This document shows positions 25,682 through 38,100 of a DNA stretch of 64,000 nucleotides, piece after piece (within the stretch, counting starts at the first letter, position 1; each line of letters starts with the position of its first letter). The position numbers and the translations under genes were made by a program. This DNA is from Scortum barcoo. Taxonomy: Eukaryota; Chordata; Actinopteri; Centrarchiformes; Terapontidae. The stretch covers positions 13,843,544 through 13,907,543 of the forward strand of contig CM041541.1 of NCBI GenBank assembly GCA_023238725.1. Reading direction: 5' to 3'. A model generated the notes under the pieces. The model saw only the letters and a list, made by a program, of their open reading frames with translations. It did not search any database and was not told the origin of the DNA.

Positions 25682-28240
25682 TACTCCTGTGACCTGAGAC
25701 ATGTCACTTCCTGTGTTCCCGCCCCCGCCACTCACCTCACAGCTTTGGTGACGTCAGCAAACTGCATGAGGTCGTACTTCCTGAGGAGCTGGTGAGTCGG
25801 CATGTGACCCTGAAACAGCAGAAACAAGCTGCATCAGACTGAGAGCTGAACCGAGTTACTGAGCTGCTCTAAAGCTGACGAGGTTCTGACCAGCAGCATC
25901 TTGACGGGCAGCAGGTAGATGAGGATCATCCTCTTGTTCTTCTGACTGGAGCGGTGACAGTGGTGGAAGGCGTACGACAGAAACTCCTCCGCTGCAGACA
26001 CACGAGCAGATTTGGACTTTTAAAATGACATTTTGATGATTTTAGTCGACGAGCTGATTCATCTTCTCTCTGTTTGAGTCGTTTAATAACAAACCTTTGA
26101 GCTGTCGTGTCAATCTGTCAGATGAATAAATATCTAGTCCAGATAAATCAAAACTCAATGAATTCAGTTAGAATTTAAATCAGGACATTACTGATAAAAG
26201 AAGAGTTGAATGTTTTGTGTTTGACACTTTGCTTTTTCACATTTCAGTCGGTACCAACAACAGATTTATTTAAAAATCTAGTTAGTTTAGTTTTATTTTT
26301 ATGAACTTTTACACACTACTGTTAGCTCACTGTTTAGACTTCTAACTAGTTTTACTGTGTGAGTTTTTTTAACGGATCGAACTTTCTCCAATCATGAACA
26401 CAGGTGGAGAGCAGGAATCAGAAACTGACGGTTTACACGTCACCTGGTTTGAAGTCGCTGTCGAACATGGCTTTGCGGCCCACGTAGTATTTGTAGGTGA
26501 CTTTCTGAGCGGGGCTGTAGTCATTCTTCAGGTTGGAGCTGTCGATAGCTCTGATCAGAGGCTTACACAGGTGCAGCTTATTGATCTGATCAATCACAGA
26601 AACACAGAAATATTCAGGAGTGTCGCTGCTTCGGTTTCAGATCAGGTTAAACAAACATTATCATGTAAAATCAAATGTATTTTTCTCCTTACTTCAACAA
26701 TAAAACCTTATTAATATGGTAGATAATCATTTTATGCAGACACAGACAAACAATCATATGAATAAATAAATAATTCAACATTTCATTGATTAGTGCTGCA
26801 CGTGATACGGGTATCAATTACGATCAGTTTTAAACTTTAGATTGTTTCTTTCATCAGGACTTTATTTCTCTGCTCACGTTTTGATTCAAATTTAAACTTT
26901 TTCTTGTGAGATCAGGACTTTGTTTTCATCATCCTGACTTCAGGACTCAGATCAGGTTCAGACCTTGAAGTAGATCTTGAAGAGTTGGTTGCTCAGAAAC
27001 ATCATCCCCCACTTCTTCGAGTCCTCGATCCCTGCTCGACTGAAAAACAAGAATAATTACAGGTGTGAGACGAAAACCTGTGAAATGTGTAATACTGAGT
27101 GTGTGTGTGTGTGTGTGTGTGTGTACTGACTTGTCGCTGGCACACACTCTGAAGCAGCTCATCAGCTGCTCTGCAGCTTTCTCCAACATCTCGCCCGGCT
27201 GACCTTTACTCTTCTTCTGCAACTGCTGCTCCGCCTGAACAAACACACACACACGCGGGGTCAAAGGTCATCATTAAATTCATTTTTAAATAAACTTGTT
27301 CCAGTTAATGTGCAGCAGCTGACCACAGATCAGTTTTCTTACATTGTTGGCAAATATCCTGAGATCCAGCGTGACGGCGAACATCACAGGCAGAGCCCTG
27401 AAAAAGACAGCAGCTGAAGGTCTGAACTCAAACTGAGAGAAGAGACCACGTCACAGCAGTCCACACCGAGCCTGATCCTCCAGCAGGGCCCAACGAATGG
27501 TCCCAAAATCTCGACTGGTCTCCAAAAATGAGCCCTTCAGCTGTGAAAGTCTCTTCTTCAAACTCACTTTGGCTTTTTCTTAACAGGTGCCATTACTGTA
27601 GCTACTTTAACTATTTTATCTTCAGCCTGTCACTGTCCAGAGTGCACAACATGGAGGGACGTTTTGGCTCTCGTTTTATTGTAAAGCACTTTGTGACCTT
27701 TTAGTTTTGAAAGATGAGATAAAGTAATTATCTATTAAACTCTCAGAGTGGACATTTGCAGTGTGAAAGAACAATAATAATAATTGAAAGCAAAACTACA
27801 GCGTCCATGCTAACAGTTTCCCTCTGCTTCCAATGTTTGTGCTAAGCTAGGCTAATATGAACGTGTGTGTGTGTACTCACCAGTTTTCTTCTTTGTGGGA
27901 CTGAAACGCTCGCAGGAAGGCCGTAAGAGGTCAAGGGCCACATTAATTATTGATTCAACATGTTCTGTGTGTTTGTGTGTGTGTTTTCATCTTAAAGGAT
28001 ATTGTACAACAAGTGTCTGAAACTTGTAGGCTTCAACAAAGTCGTGATTGGCCACTGCGTAGGTACACCTATAACACACAGTGCAGAAACCGAACATCTC
28101 TTATTGATCACTTCTGTCATTGAAATAATCAATAATCAATCACAGTAATCAAAGCCGTCCTACCTGAGATGAGCTGCGACCATCTCATCGTACGGCGGCT
28201 CCAGAAGCTGCTGGCATTTTTCTTCTGGACTGGCCAGCTG

Positions 28241-28281
<41 letters not shown>

Positions 28282-28546
28282 AGGTCGTATCCTAGCAACT
28301 GTCTGTGTCTACCTGAGTGGGCGGAGCCTCACCTGCAGCCGGGGGTTGGCGACATGCGGGTGTTTGAAGGAGAGCAGCTCGGCGCAGAAGGTTCCCTCGT
28401 GGTTGTCGATGGCCTCGTACACCTGCAGGAGGAGACACCAACGAAGAAGACAAGTGTTAAAGCGAATACTATGGAGGTCACACGTACGGAGGTCAGAGGT
28501 CAGAGGTTACCTGCTGCAGGTACTGATTGAGGGTGATGTGAGCCAT
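24845..28546 (-). CDS. pcid2: PCI domain-containing protein 2
   Basis: PCID2 (yeast Thp1 homologue) is a TREX-2 subunit for mRNA export. Coding exons in gene order: 28511-28546 (MAHITLNQYLQQ), 28333-28422, 28164-28237, 28003-28068, 27881-27922, 27343-27397, 27131-27234, 26964-27040, 26444-26585, 25891-25991, 25736-25809, 25459-~25604, 25042-25165, 24845-24934. The protein matches the vertebrate family almost residue for residue, for example FKHPHVANPRLQ, SFLRAFQ-type AFLRAFQSHKEENW, NQLFKIYFK, VTYKYYVGRKAMFDSDFK, VEDVDIDEVQCILANLIYM and a C-terminal VVSKQNPFPPLSSVS. Exon 12 shows a 17-nt insertion (25569-25585) beside a (CA)n tract that breaks the frame within GNLLLLNEAL. The intron after exon 4 is AT-AC. 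The 5' UTR exon is separated by a ~1-kb intron. Confidence 0.93.
24996..25022. repeat. (GT)n microsatellite in pcid2 intron 13
   Basis: About 12 GT units next to the exon 13 donor on the minus strand. Similar short arrays occur at 27101-27124 and 28241-28276 in the same gene. Confidence 0.9.
25607..25678. repeat. (CA)n microsatellite beside pcid2 exon 12
   Basis: Roughly 30 or more CA units, directly visible. It occupies the polypyrimidine side of the exon 12 acceptor on the minus strand, so the true acceptor is hard to place. Confidence 0.95.
27923..28002 (-). other. AT-AC U12-type (minor spliceosome) intron in pcid2
   Basis: Read on the minus strand, the intron starts ATATCCTTT (28002 downward), the U12 donor consensus, and ends CCCTTGACCTCTTAC at 27923, with a branch-site-like CCTTGAC just before the AC acceptor. 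Joining CA|G GCC at these borders gives VVQAFLRAFQ, matching the family, and total coding length through the next exon stays in frame. No GT-AG pair does this. The length is 80 nt. Confidence 0.85.
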
Positions 28547-29534
28547 GACTTCACCCTGAAAACAAAGAACAAGTTCATTAACCTGAAAACAAGATTTCAA
28601 CAGGAAACACATTTTTCATGATTAATCAATGAATCTGTGAGCTGATCGGCTACAATGATAATCAATTAAAAAGTGTTCATAATAAACTGGTTCTTAAATC
28701 TCAATAAAATCTCTTTTGTTAACAAACTAACACCTGATTTCTAAAGTTTTACTGATTGATTAACCATTTAACCGTTTAATTAAGAAATAATCTGCAAATT
28801 AACTGATAATAAAACACTTCTTTTATCCTCTATGATAATCAATAAATATTTGGAGGCTTCAGAAATTGAGCAAATTAATCAATAATGACACAAAGGTAGT
28901 TGCAGCTCTATTTGAGAGGTTAAAAGCTGCAATGATTAATCAATTAATCGGTGAGCTGATCGATTTAATGGATAAGTATTCTGATAATATTTTTAGTGTT
29001 TAATGTTAAACTCCTTCATTCTGAATGTTTCTTTCGTCCTTTCCGAAAATAAACTGATTTAAAATGATAACTGGCGGTGTTTCACTTTCTACAAAAAAAT
29101 CTAACGAATCGATTGATCAAGAAAACAAAAATAATAATTAATCAATAAGGTAAGAAATTAATTCCGTTTTGTAATAAAAAAGTTATGTAGTTATTTAATA
29201 TTTAATAAAATAACTTTATTGCTTCAAGTATCATTAAGATTAATACTATAAGCTACATACTGTCATTATTTTGAAAAGTGATTTATTAATATTGTTGTTG
29301 TTGTTCAGAAAAGTTGAATATTTCAGTGTTTTTATTTTGTTGCTCAGTTTAATTGATGATTGCTGATCAATCTTCTATAAATCGATTATTTAGATCAGCT
29401 GCAGTTTTCAGTCTTCAGATATAAAATACTATAATACACTATAATCTAAATCTGAACATACCTTTAAAAAGAAGCTTTTAATCCGGATTAAACGCGATTC
29501 ATTCAGAGATCAACGTGAAACATGCTAGCACGCT

Positions 29535-29600
29535 AACAGGCTAGCGACGACTCACATCCACTTCCGGGTTGTTAAGCGCCAGTTCCGGTTGTGTTTCAGA
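29535..29600 (-). promoter_or_regulatory. pcid2 promoter / 5' UTR exon with ETS-type sites
   Basis: On the minus strand this region reads CCGGAACTGGCGC then CCGGAAGTGGATGTGAGT: two CCGGAA cores (ETS/GABP-type) and a GTGAGT donor. This fits a TATA-less housekeeping promoter with a noncoding first exon spliced to the acceptor just upstream of the 28546 ATG. The transcription start itself is inferred. Confidence 0.5.
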
Positions 29601-30800
29601 ATAAAAGGTTACATTTATCTAAATAAAAGAGAAATAGCAGCCTGTCGTCAGTCCTTTAAATATTCAGCTCATCGGAATCTAAATGAATTATTCAGTGGAA
29701 CTGAAAAAAATCTATTCAATATCAAAGCAGCTGTAATACTTCGAAATACTGCAGTTTGAATCATTACAGAACAGGAAGAGTTTTTCTGCCCAAAACCTGG
29801 TGGACTTACTCAGAAGCGCCACCTGCTGGAGGAGAACAAACACGTGTAATTAAACATTAATGAACAAACATATTCTTATTGACTCTACACAAAAATGTTT
29901 AGAATATTTATCATGAAAATGGGTTTTTTTCTCCAGTGTTTAACTTGATTTCTTTTGTAAAACAGTCACACAACGCTACATGATGAAAAAAGATCATGTA
30001 ATCTGAATGTGATCTCTTTGAAATAACACACACAGTCCAGAAAAATGTGACTTTCCTTGTCAAAAGGACTCATTATTTAATTTCTTTCTTTATTTCATCA
30101 TTTATCAGGTACTTTAGAGACCTGTGGACAAGAATAAACATACATTTACTGACAAATATACAAAAATACACAACAATACACAATTTACATACACAATATG
30201 AGATCAGTTAAACACTTTGTCATTTTAACTATCTTGTCATTTTTATTGACCATATCATTGTTTTACTCTGTGTTTTGTTTTTTTAATTTTCATCATTCCC
30301 AGGTTTTATTTCCTTTTCTTTTGGGGAAATATACTGCAGTAAAGATATAAGTGGGTGATTTACTTCCTTTAAAGTGTTTTTGGTTGCAGCAGTTACTTCT
30401 CTTTCTGTTTAACCCAGTAAAGGTTTCTTCCTCTTGTTGGGAAAGATAAAATATTAGAACCAAACTGTCCTTTAAACTTTTATTGACACAGAGCAGAACA
30501 ACAGTCTGTCTCATCCACGTGCTAAAAGTCATGCAGCAGCAAACAGGAAAAGTTCTGCAACTATCTGACGTAGAAACAACGAACCAGCGACATGCAGCTG
30601 AAATAACCAAGAAAACAACAAGAATCTTCTTTAACTTGTAAATGTGATCAGAAACAAGCCCTGTCAATCAAAAATGAGTAAACATCCTCCTCTGAACTTG
30701 ATGGGACGTTCAGATGTCTCAATAAATGAACACCAGAGGGCGCCACAACACAGCAATGTCAGAATATTGAGAGTCTTTACAATATTTCTGATGCTGTCCA
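29601..30800. other. Intergenic spacer upstream of pcid2
   Basis: AT-rich, with no gene recognised. A short frame on the minus strand (30293-30667) has no family resemblance. It is either spacer or far 3' UTR of tbx19. Confidence 0.4.
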
Positions 30801-30829
30801 ATAATACAGACTGAACGGTAGAATCAGCA

Positions 30830-31400
30830 TCAGAATATTAAATTTTACTAATGTAATTAATAGTACAGCTTCACTGGTAACCACAAAAAGTCACCAGCAC
30901 TGACGAGCTGAGAAATCTGACCACCATCATTTACCAGTGGCTTTTTATTAGTAATTAATAACCGATAATAGTCGTACAAACACTCCAGGTGGCCTTCAGT
31001 TCTCAACAGTGAAACCAGTTTGTAGATATCCACCAGTAAACTTTACTAATATGTACAATTATCTACCAATAATACCAGCAGTACTGTGCACAAGTAGTAA
31101 CCAGACATATTCCTCATCAGCAGCCGCCTAAAATAACCAGCAGTTTCTGCATTTAGTCATCAATACTTACCAGCAGAGACGTGTCAAAACAACCACCAGT
31201 GATTACATGTATGTACCGTAGATCCCATATGTACAAATATTCAGAGTTCACAAGCACTGTATGTACAAACCACCAGCTGTGCAAACTGCCACCAGAATAT
31301 TCATCAATATATTCTCCTGTAAATTTACCTGTATGTTCACCTGCATATAAAACAGTAAATGATTACTCGTATCCATCAGTGGTTAGCAGTTTGTACTAAA
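30830..31400. repeat. Degenerate tandem repeat rich in ACCACCAGT/ACCAGCAGT
   Basis: Words such as ACCAGCAG, CACCAGT, TGTACAAAC and TTACCAG recur every 30-50 bp across about 550 bp with strong decay. It lies just downstream of the tbx19 stop codon and may be part of its 3' UTR. Confidence 0.45.
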
Positions 31401-31470
31401 AGTCACCGACAGTCAGTCTCAGTAATCACGAGAGGCCAGCGGTCTTCCATCTGGCCAATCACATCCCTCC

Positions 31471-32079
31471 TCAGAAAGAGTGGGTGGGGCCAGGTGGCCA
31501 TCCAGCTCCGCCCCCTCGGCCGTGGCTGGGAGGCTGCATCAGGCTCTCGCTGCTGATTGGTCCGTGAAGAGCGGTGCAGGGCGAGTGGGCGGGGCTTAGC
31601 TCACTGCATCCGACCGCCCACAGACAGGGATACTGACTGAACACAAACACGGTCACATTATTGATCATGATTATTGTTTATTCAGCTGATTTAAGTGCGA
31701 CTTTCAGCGCAGCCTCACCTGGAGTTGTGAGAAGGGGGAGGAGCCTGTGAGGGAGGAGCGCTGCTGGTGAGGGGGAGGGAGGTGGGGGAGGACAAAGAGG
31801 AGGAGGAGGAGGCCGGCCGAGGGGAGGAGCTGCTCCATCCGTCCAACACCTGGACACCTTCAGACAGACAAACTGACAGGACAGACGTTAGGCACAAATA
31901 TAAATGATTGTATATTATAACTAATAATTATATTATTTTATATAATTAATATAAATTCATCATTATTATTATATAATTAATAATTATATTATTAAGATAA
32001 AAAGTAAAGTTCTTCATATACAGTCATGTTCAAATAGATATGAAAAGAAACAAACTTTATTCTGTGACTTTTGTAAAAC

Positions 32080-32118
<39 letters not shown>

Positions 32119-35100
32119 ACCTGAGGAGTGTGTGAGGCGGTGCGGCAGGTAGGAAAAGTGGCGGTGGGGTAAGGTGTGTGTCGCCCCGGGTAACCATGAT
32201 GTTTGTAACCGTGGTGGTGATGATGTGACGTCAGCGGGAGGCTGCTGCCGTAAGGAAAGCTCCAGCCCCGCCCCCTCCAGCTGAGCACAGAGACCAGCCT
32301 GACACACACACACACACACAATATACTTAGTTAACTTTGTTTGTTATATTTGTTTTTATGAGAAATCAAAGGAATTTAAATCACGTGTACATTTTATTTT
32401 CATGTCAATGTCTTTATTTGTTTTTAAAAATCAGTTTTTTTTATTAGTGTTGGTTTTAAAGTCTGAAACAAAGAAAAGCGTTGTTTGTTGTCTTTATATT
32501 ATGTCCAACATTTCAGTATTTTAAGTGGCTCAACATCAAACTTTGTTTTCACCTCCACAGTGTGGATTCAGATATTATTCACACATTACATTCAAACATA
32601 CATTTATTGTTCTGTTTTATGTTTTTAGTTACCTGAATCTCACTCTGTATATATTTTTTATGCATAATCAATAATATATACTGTAATTCTAAGAAAGAAA
32701 GAAAAAAGACTGCAGAAGTTTTTAATTACAAACAAATGAAACAGAAATATAAAAGTATGAATGAGAATTGATTTTAAATATTCTCATTAGGAATATTTTT
32801 AGGATTAATTATACACACAGATTATATACATGTACTTCTTTGCTACTATAAATAAACACTGCACACCATAATGTATAAATTATATATAATTATAAATGAC
32901 ATAAATACAAGTCATTCTAATCCAATAACAGATATAAACATGGATTTATATATTTTACACAATGACTGTCATACTGTACATGTATGAGTTAAATATGTGT
33001 TTGTTCATTCATTCATTCTGTCTGTGAGGAATAAAGGCTGATTGAAGGTTTTTAGACTCACAGGGTTGAATCCCAGCTCGACTCTCCAGTGACTCCGGTA
33101 AGCCCCGCCCGCCTGGGTTCCTGAGGGGCACAAATCAAACGCTACCAGCCTGTGGGTGCGTTTGGTTTCTGTGTCTGTCTCATTGGCACCATCACTTCAA
33201 ACGAGCAGCTGGTAATGAGTCTCTAATCACCTGCTAACGCTAACTTCCCCTGGTATCTTGGTGAGAAATGCTAAGCGCTAAGTGTCACCTGCTGCTGAAC
33301 ACACCAGCCTCATTCATTCAAGTACAAACACACACACAGGTGGAGGGAGTACTCGGATACTTTACTGAAGTATTCAAAGGCGATAAAAGTATTCACAGTC
33401 TCATCTGCTCCTATCTAAAGTTAATTTAAAGAAATAAAACTAAATCTTTAATTCATGTTAGCAGGAACACTGAGCTGAGTGTGATGATGATAATAAAGAT
33501 TTAAATTCAAATGTGATGTACCTCTCTTTAGCGTCCAGGAAAGCTTTAGCAAACGGGTTGTATTTGATCTTCAGAGCCGTGATCTGCAAAGAAAAACACA
33601 AGAAATGTTTCATTCACATTTACAGTCAAACATTTCTCACACCTCGTTACCATTTCACTGTTTAACAGATAATTAACTCCAAAGTCAGAGAGAGCTTTGA
33701 CATTTTCACTCTGACTTCACTAGTTTGAGATATTACAGCTGATTAAGATGTTCTACAGTTTATTTAAAGAAGCAGATTTACAGGCCTTTAAGGTGGAAAT
33801 GAATTAAATCAGGTCAGGAATCTTCGTTTGTGTGAAAACATGCAGCTGATTAAAACAAAGACTGAAAATAATAAATAAATAAATAAATAATAATCTTTAA
33901 ATATTTAACAGCAGCAGTGAAAGAAAAGAAATCTGTGCACAAATTAATTTAGTCAAATCAGTTCAGATTCATAAAAGTCCAACAAACATCATTTTTACGT
34001 CACATCGTGTGAAGTGTTTCAACGCTTGTGGCTCGTTACTATGGTGATGTGACCACCGTTACCATGGTGACAAGTTTACAGATGTTAGCCGACTATAACT
34101 GATCACAGGAGTTAAAATGAGCTGGTTATAAACTGGAGAAATAAGAGTACTGGACCTCAAACCGCTCCTGAAGGCATCAGTGTGTATGTGTGTGTGATCC
34201 TGATGAACATTTTACATCGAAGCCTTCAACATCAGCGTACGAATGTGAGACTGACGTGTTGTAAAGGTGGACTAGAAAAGTGTTAAATGAGTTTATTTAC
34301 TTTATTTGATGGGAGCTAATGTCGGGTTGCAGTCATCATCGACTGAATGAAAATATCTTACATTTCTTTTACAGTTAAACCTAACTGCAAAAAAGAAATG
34401 TTCAATAGAAGACACACACAGTCACTGATTCCAATATCAGACACTAAATCTATCCATCCATTTTCTATACCTGTATCCTGACACAGGGTCACATCGACAC
34501 TAAACCTACTGGTGTTAAAATCTGAAATATCGATATCAGCTCTAAAACATACATTTAAATGATCAAAAAAAATCAAATAGAGAACTGCCTGATGTGTGTG
34601 TGTTTGTGTGTGTTGTGTGTGTGTGTGTGTGTGTGTGTGAGTGTGTGTGTACCTCTTCATTCTGGTAGGCTGTGACAGCGATGAACTGAGTCTCTTTGAA
34701 AGAAACGTTGGAAACCAAAGCGATGACGAGAGCGCGCTTTTACGCACACGATGTGCAGCTGAGGCTCTCGTACTTATGGAGAGAGTTCAATCTGTATACA
34801 TGATCTGCACACACACACACACACACACACACACTGTATTACACTGTTACTGTTTATACACTGTTTATACACACTGTTTATACACCTGTTTATACACTGT
34901 TTATACACTGTTATATATACCTGTTTATACACTGTTTATATCTGTTTATACACCTGTTTATATCTGTTTATACACTGTTTATACTGTTTATATCTGTTTA
35001 TACACCTGTTTATACACTGTTTATACTGTTTATACACCTGTATATATCTGTTTATACACCTGTTTATACACCTTTATATATCTGTTTATACACCTGTTTA

Positions 35101-38100
35101 TACACCTGTTTATATATCTGTTTATACACCTGTTTATACACCTGTTTATATCTGTTTATACACCTGTTTATACACTGTTATATATCTGTTTATACTGTTT
35201 ATACACCTGTATATATCTGTTTATACACCTGTTTATACACTGTTATATATCTGTTTATACACTGTATATACCTGTTTATACCTGTTTATACACTGTTATA
35301 TATCTGTTTATACACCTGTTTATACACCTTTATATATACACCTGTTTATACACTTTATATATCTGTTTATACACTGTTTATATCTGTTTATACCTGTTTA
35401 TACCTGTATATATCTGTTTATACACCTGTTTATACACTGTTTATATCTGTTTATACACCTGTTTATACTGTTTATATCTGTTTATACACCTGTTTATACA
35501 CCTGTACCTGTTTATATCTGTTTATACACCTGTTTATACACCTTTTATATCTGTTTATACACCTGTTTATACACCTGTATATATCTGTTTATACACCTGT
35601 TTATACACCTTTTATACACCTGTTTATACACCTGTTATATACCTGTTTATACACCTGTTTATACACTGTTTATACTGTTTATACTGTATATATCTGTTTA
35701 TACACCTGTTTATATACCTGTTTATACACCTGTTTATACTGTTTATACTGTTTATATCTGTTTATACACTGTTTATACTGTTTATACTGTTTATACACTG
35801 TATATATCTGTTTATACACCTGTTTATACACCTGTTATATATCTGTTTATACACCTGTTTATACACCTTTATATATCTGTTTATACACCTGTTTATACAC
35901 CTTTATATATCTGTTTATACACCTGTTTATACACCTTATATATCTGTTTATACACCTGTTTATACACTGTTTATATCTGTTTATACACCTGTTTATACCT
36001 GTATATACCTGTTTATATCTGTTTATACACCTGTTTATACACTGTTATATATCTGTTTATACACCTGTTTATACACCTTTATATATCTGTTTATACACCT
36101 GTTTATACACCTTTATATATCTGTTTATACACCTGTTTATATCTGTTTATACACCTGTTTATACACCTGTTTATACACCTGTTTATACACCTGTTTATAC
36201 ACCTGTTTATACACCTGTTATACTGTTTATCTGTTTATACACCTGTTTATACACCTGTTTATATCTGTTTATACACCTGTTTATACACCTGTTATATATC
36301 TGTTTATACACCTGTTTATACACTGTATCTGTTTATACACTGTTTATATCTGTTTATACACCTGTTTATATCTGTTTATACACCTGTTATATTTATATAC
36401 ACCTGTTTATACACCTTTATACACCTGTTTATACACTGTATCTGTTTATACACCTGTTTATACACATTATATCTGTTTATACACTATATATCTGTTTTAT
36501 ACTATTATACACTATTTATACATACCTGTTTATACACCTATTTATACACTTTTATATCTGTTTATACACTATATCTGTTTATTTATACCTGTTATACTAT
36601 CTGTTTATACTGTATACCTGTTTATACACCTGTTTATACACCTGTTTATACACCTGTTTATACTATTTATTTATACACTATATATCTGTTTATACTGTTT
36701 ATACCTGTTTATACACCTGTTTATACTGTTATACCTGTTTATACACCTGTTATACCTATTTATACACCTGTTTATACCTGTTTATACACCTGTTTATACA
36801 CATATACTGTTTACTACTGTTTATACCTGTTTATACTATTTATACCTGTTTATACACGTGTTATATCTGTTTACTTTTACTATTTTATACCTGTTTATAC
36901 CTGTTATACATTTATACTATTTATACCTGTTTATATACCTGTTTATACACCTTTATACACCTGTTTATACACCTGTTTATACTTATATCTGTTTATACTG
37001 TTTATACCTGTTTATACTGTACCTGTTTATACACCTGTTTATACACTGTTTATATCTGTTTATACCTGTTATACCTGTTTATACACCTGTTTATACCTGT
37101 ATATATCTGTTTATACACCTGTTTATACACCTGTTTATATCTGTTTATACACCTGTTTATACACTGTTTATATCTGTTTATACTTTATACTGTTTATACT
37201 TTATATCTGTTTATACTATATACCTGTTTATACACCTGTTTATATCTGTTTATACCTGTTTACCTGTTTATACCTGTTTATACCTTTATCTTTATACACC
37301 TGTTTATACCTTTATACACCTGTTTATACTGTTTACCTGTTTACCTGTTTATACACCTGTTTATACTGTTTATACACTGTTTATATCTGTTTATACACCT
37401 GTTTATACACCTGTTTATACTGTTTATACTGTTTATACCTGTTTATACACCTTTATACACCTGTTTATACACCTGTTTATACACCTGTTTATACCTGTTT
37501 ATACACTGTTTATATCTGTTTATACACTGTTTATATCTGTTTATACACCTGTTTATACACCTGTTTATACCTGTTTATACACCTGTTTATACACCTGTTT
37601 ATATCTGTTTACCTGTTTACACTGTTACACCTGTATATACACCTGTTTATACCTGTTTATACACCTGTTTATACACCTGTATATACACTGTTTATATCTG
37701 TTTATACACCTGTTTATACACCTGTTTATATCTGTTTATACACCTGTTTATATCTGTTTATACTGTATATATCTGTTTATACACCTGTTTATACACCTTT
37801 ATATATACACCTGTTTATACACCTGTTTATACACCTGTTTATACTGTTTATACCTGTTTATACACTGTTTATATCTGTTTATACTGTTTATACCTGTTAT
37901 ATATCTGTTTATACACCTGTTTATACACCTGTTTATACACCTGTTTATACCTGTTTATACCTGTTTATACACCTGTTTATACTGTTTATACACCTGTTAC
38001 CTGTTTATACACCTGTTTATACACCTGTTTATATCTGTTTATACACCTGTTTATACACCTGTTTATATCTGTTTATACTGTTTATACTGTTTATATCTGT

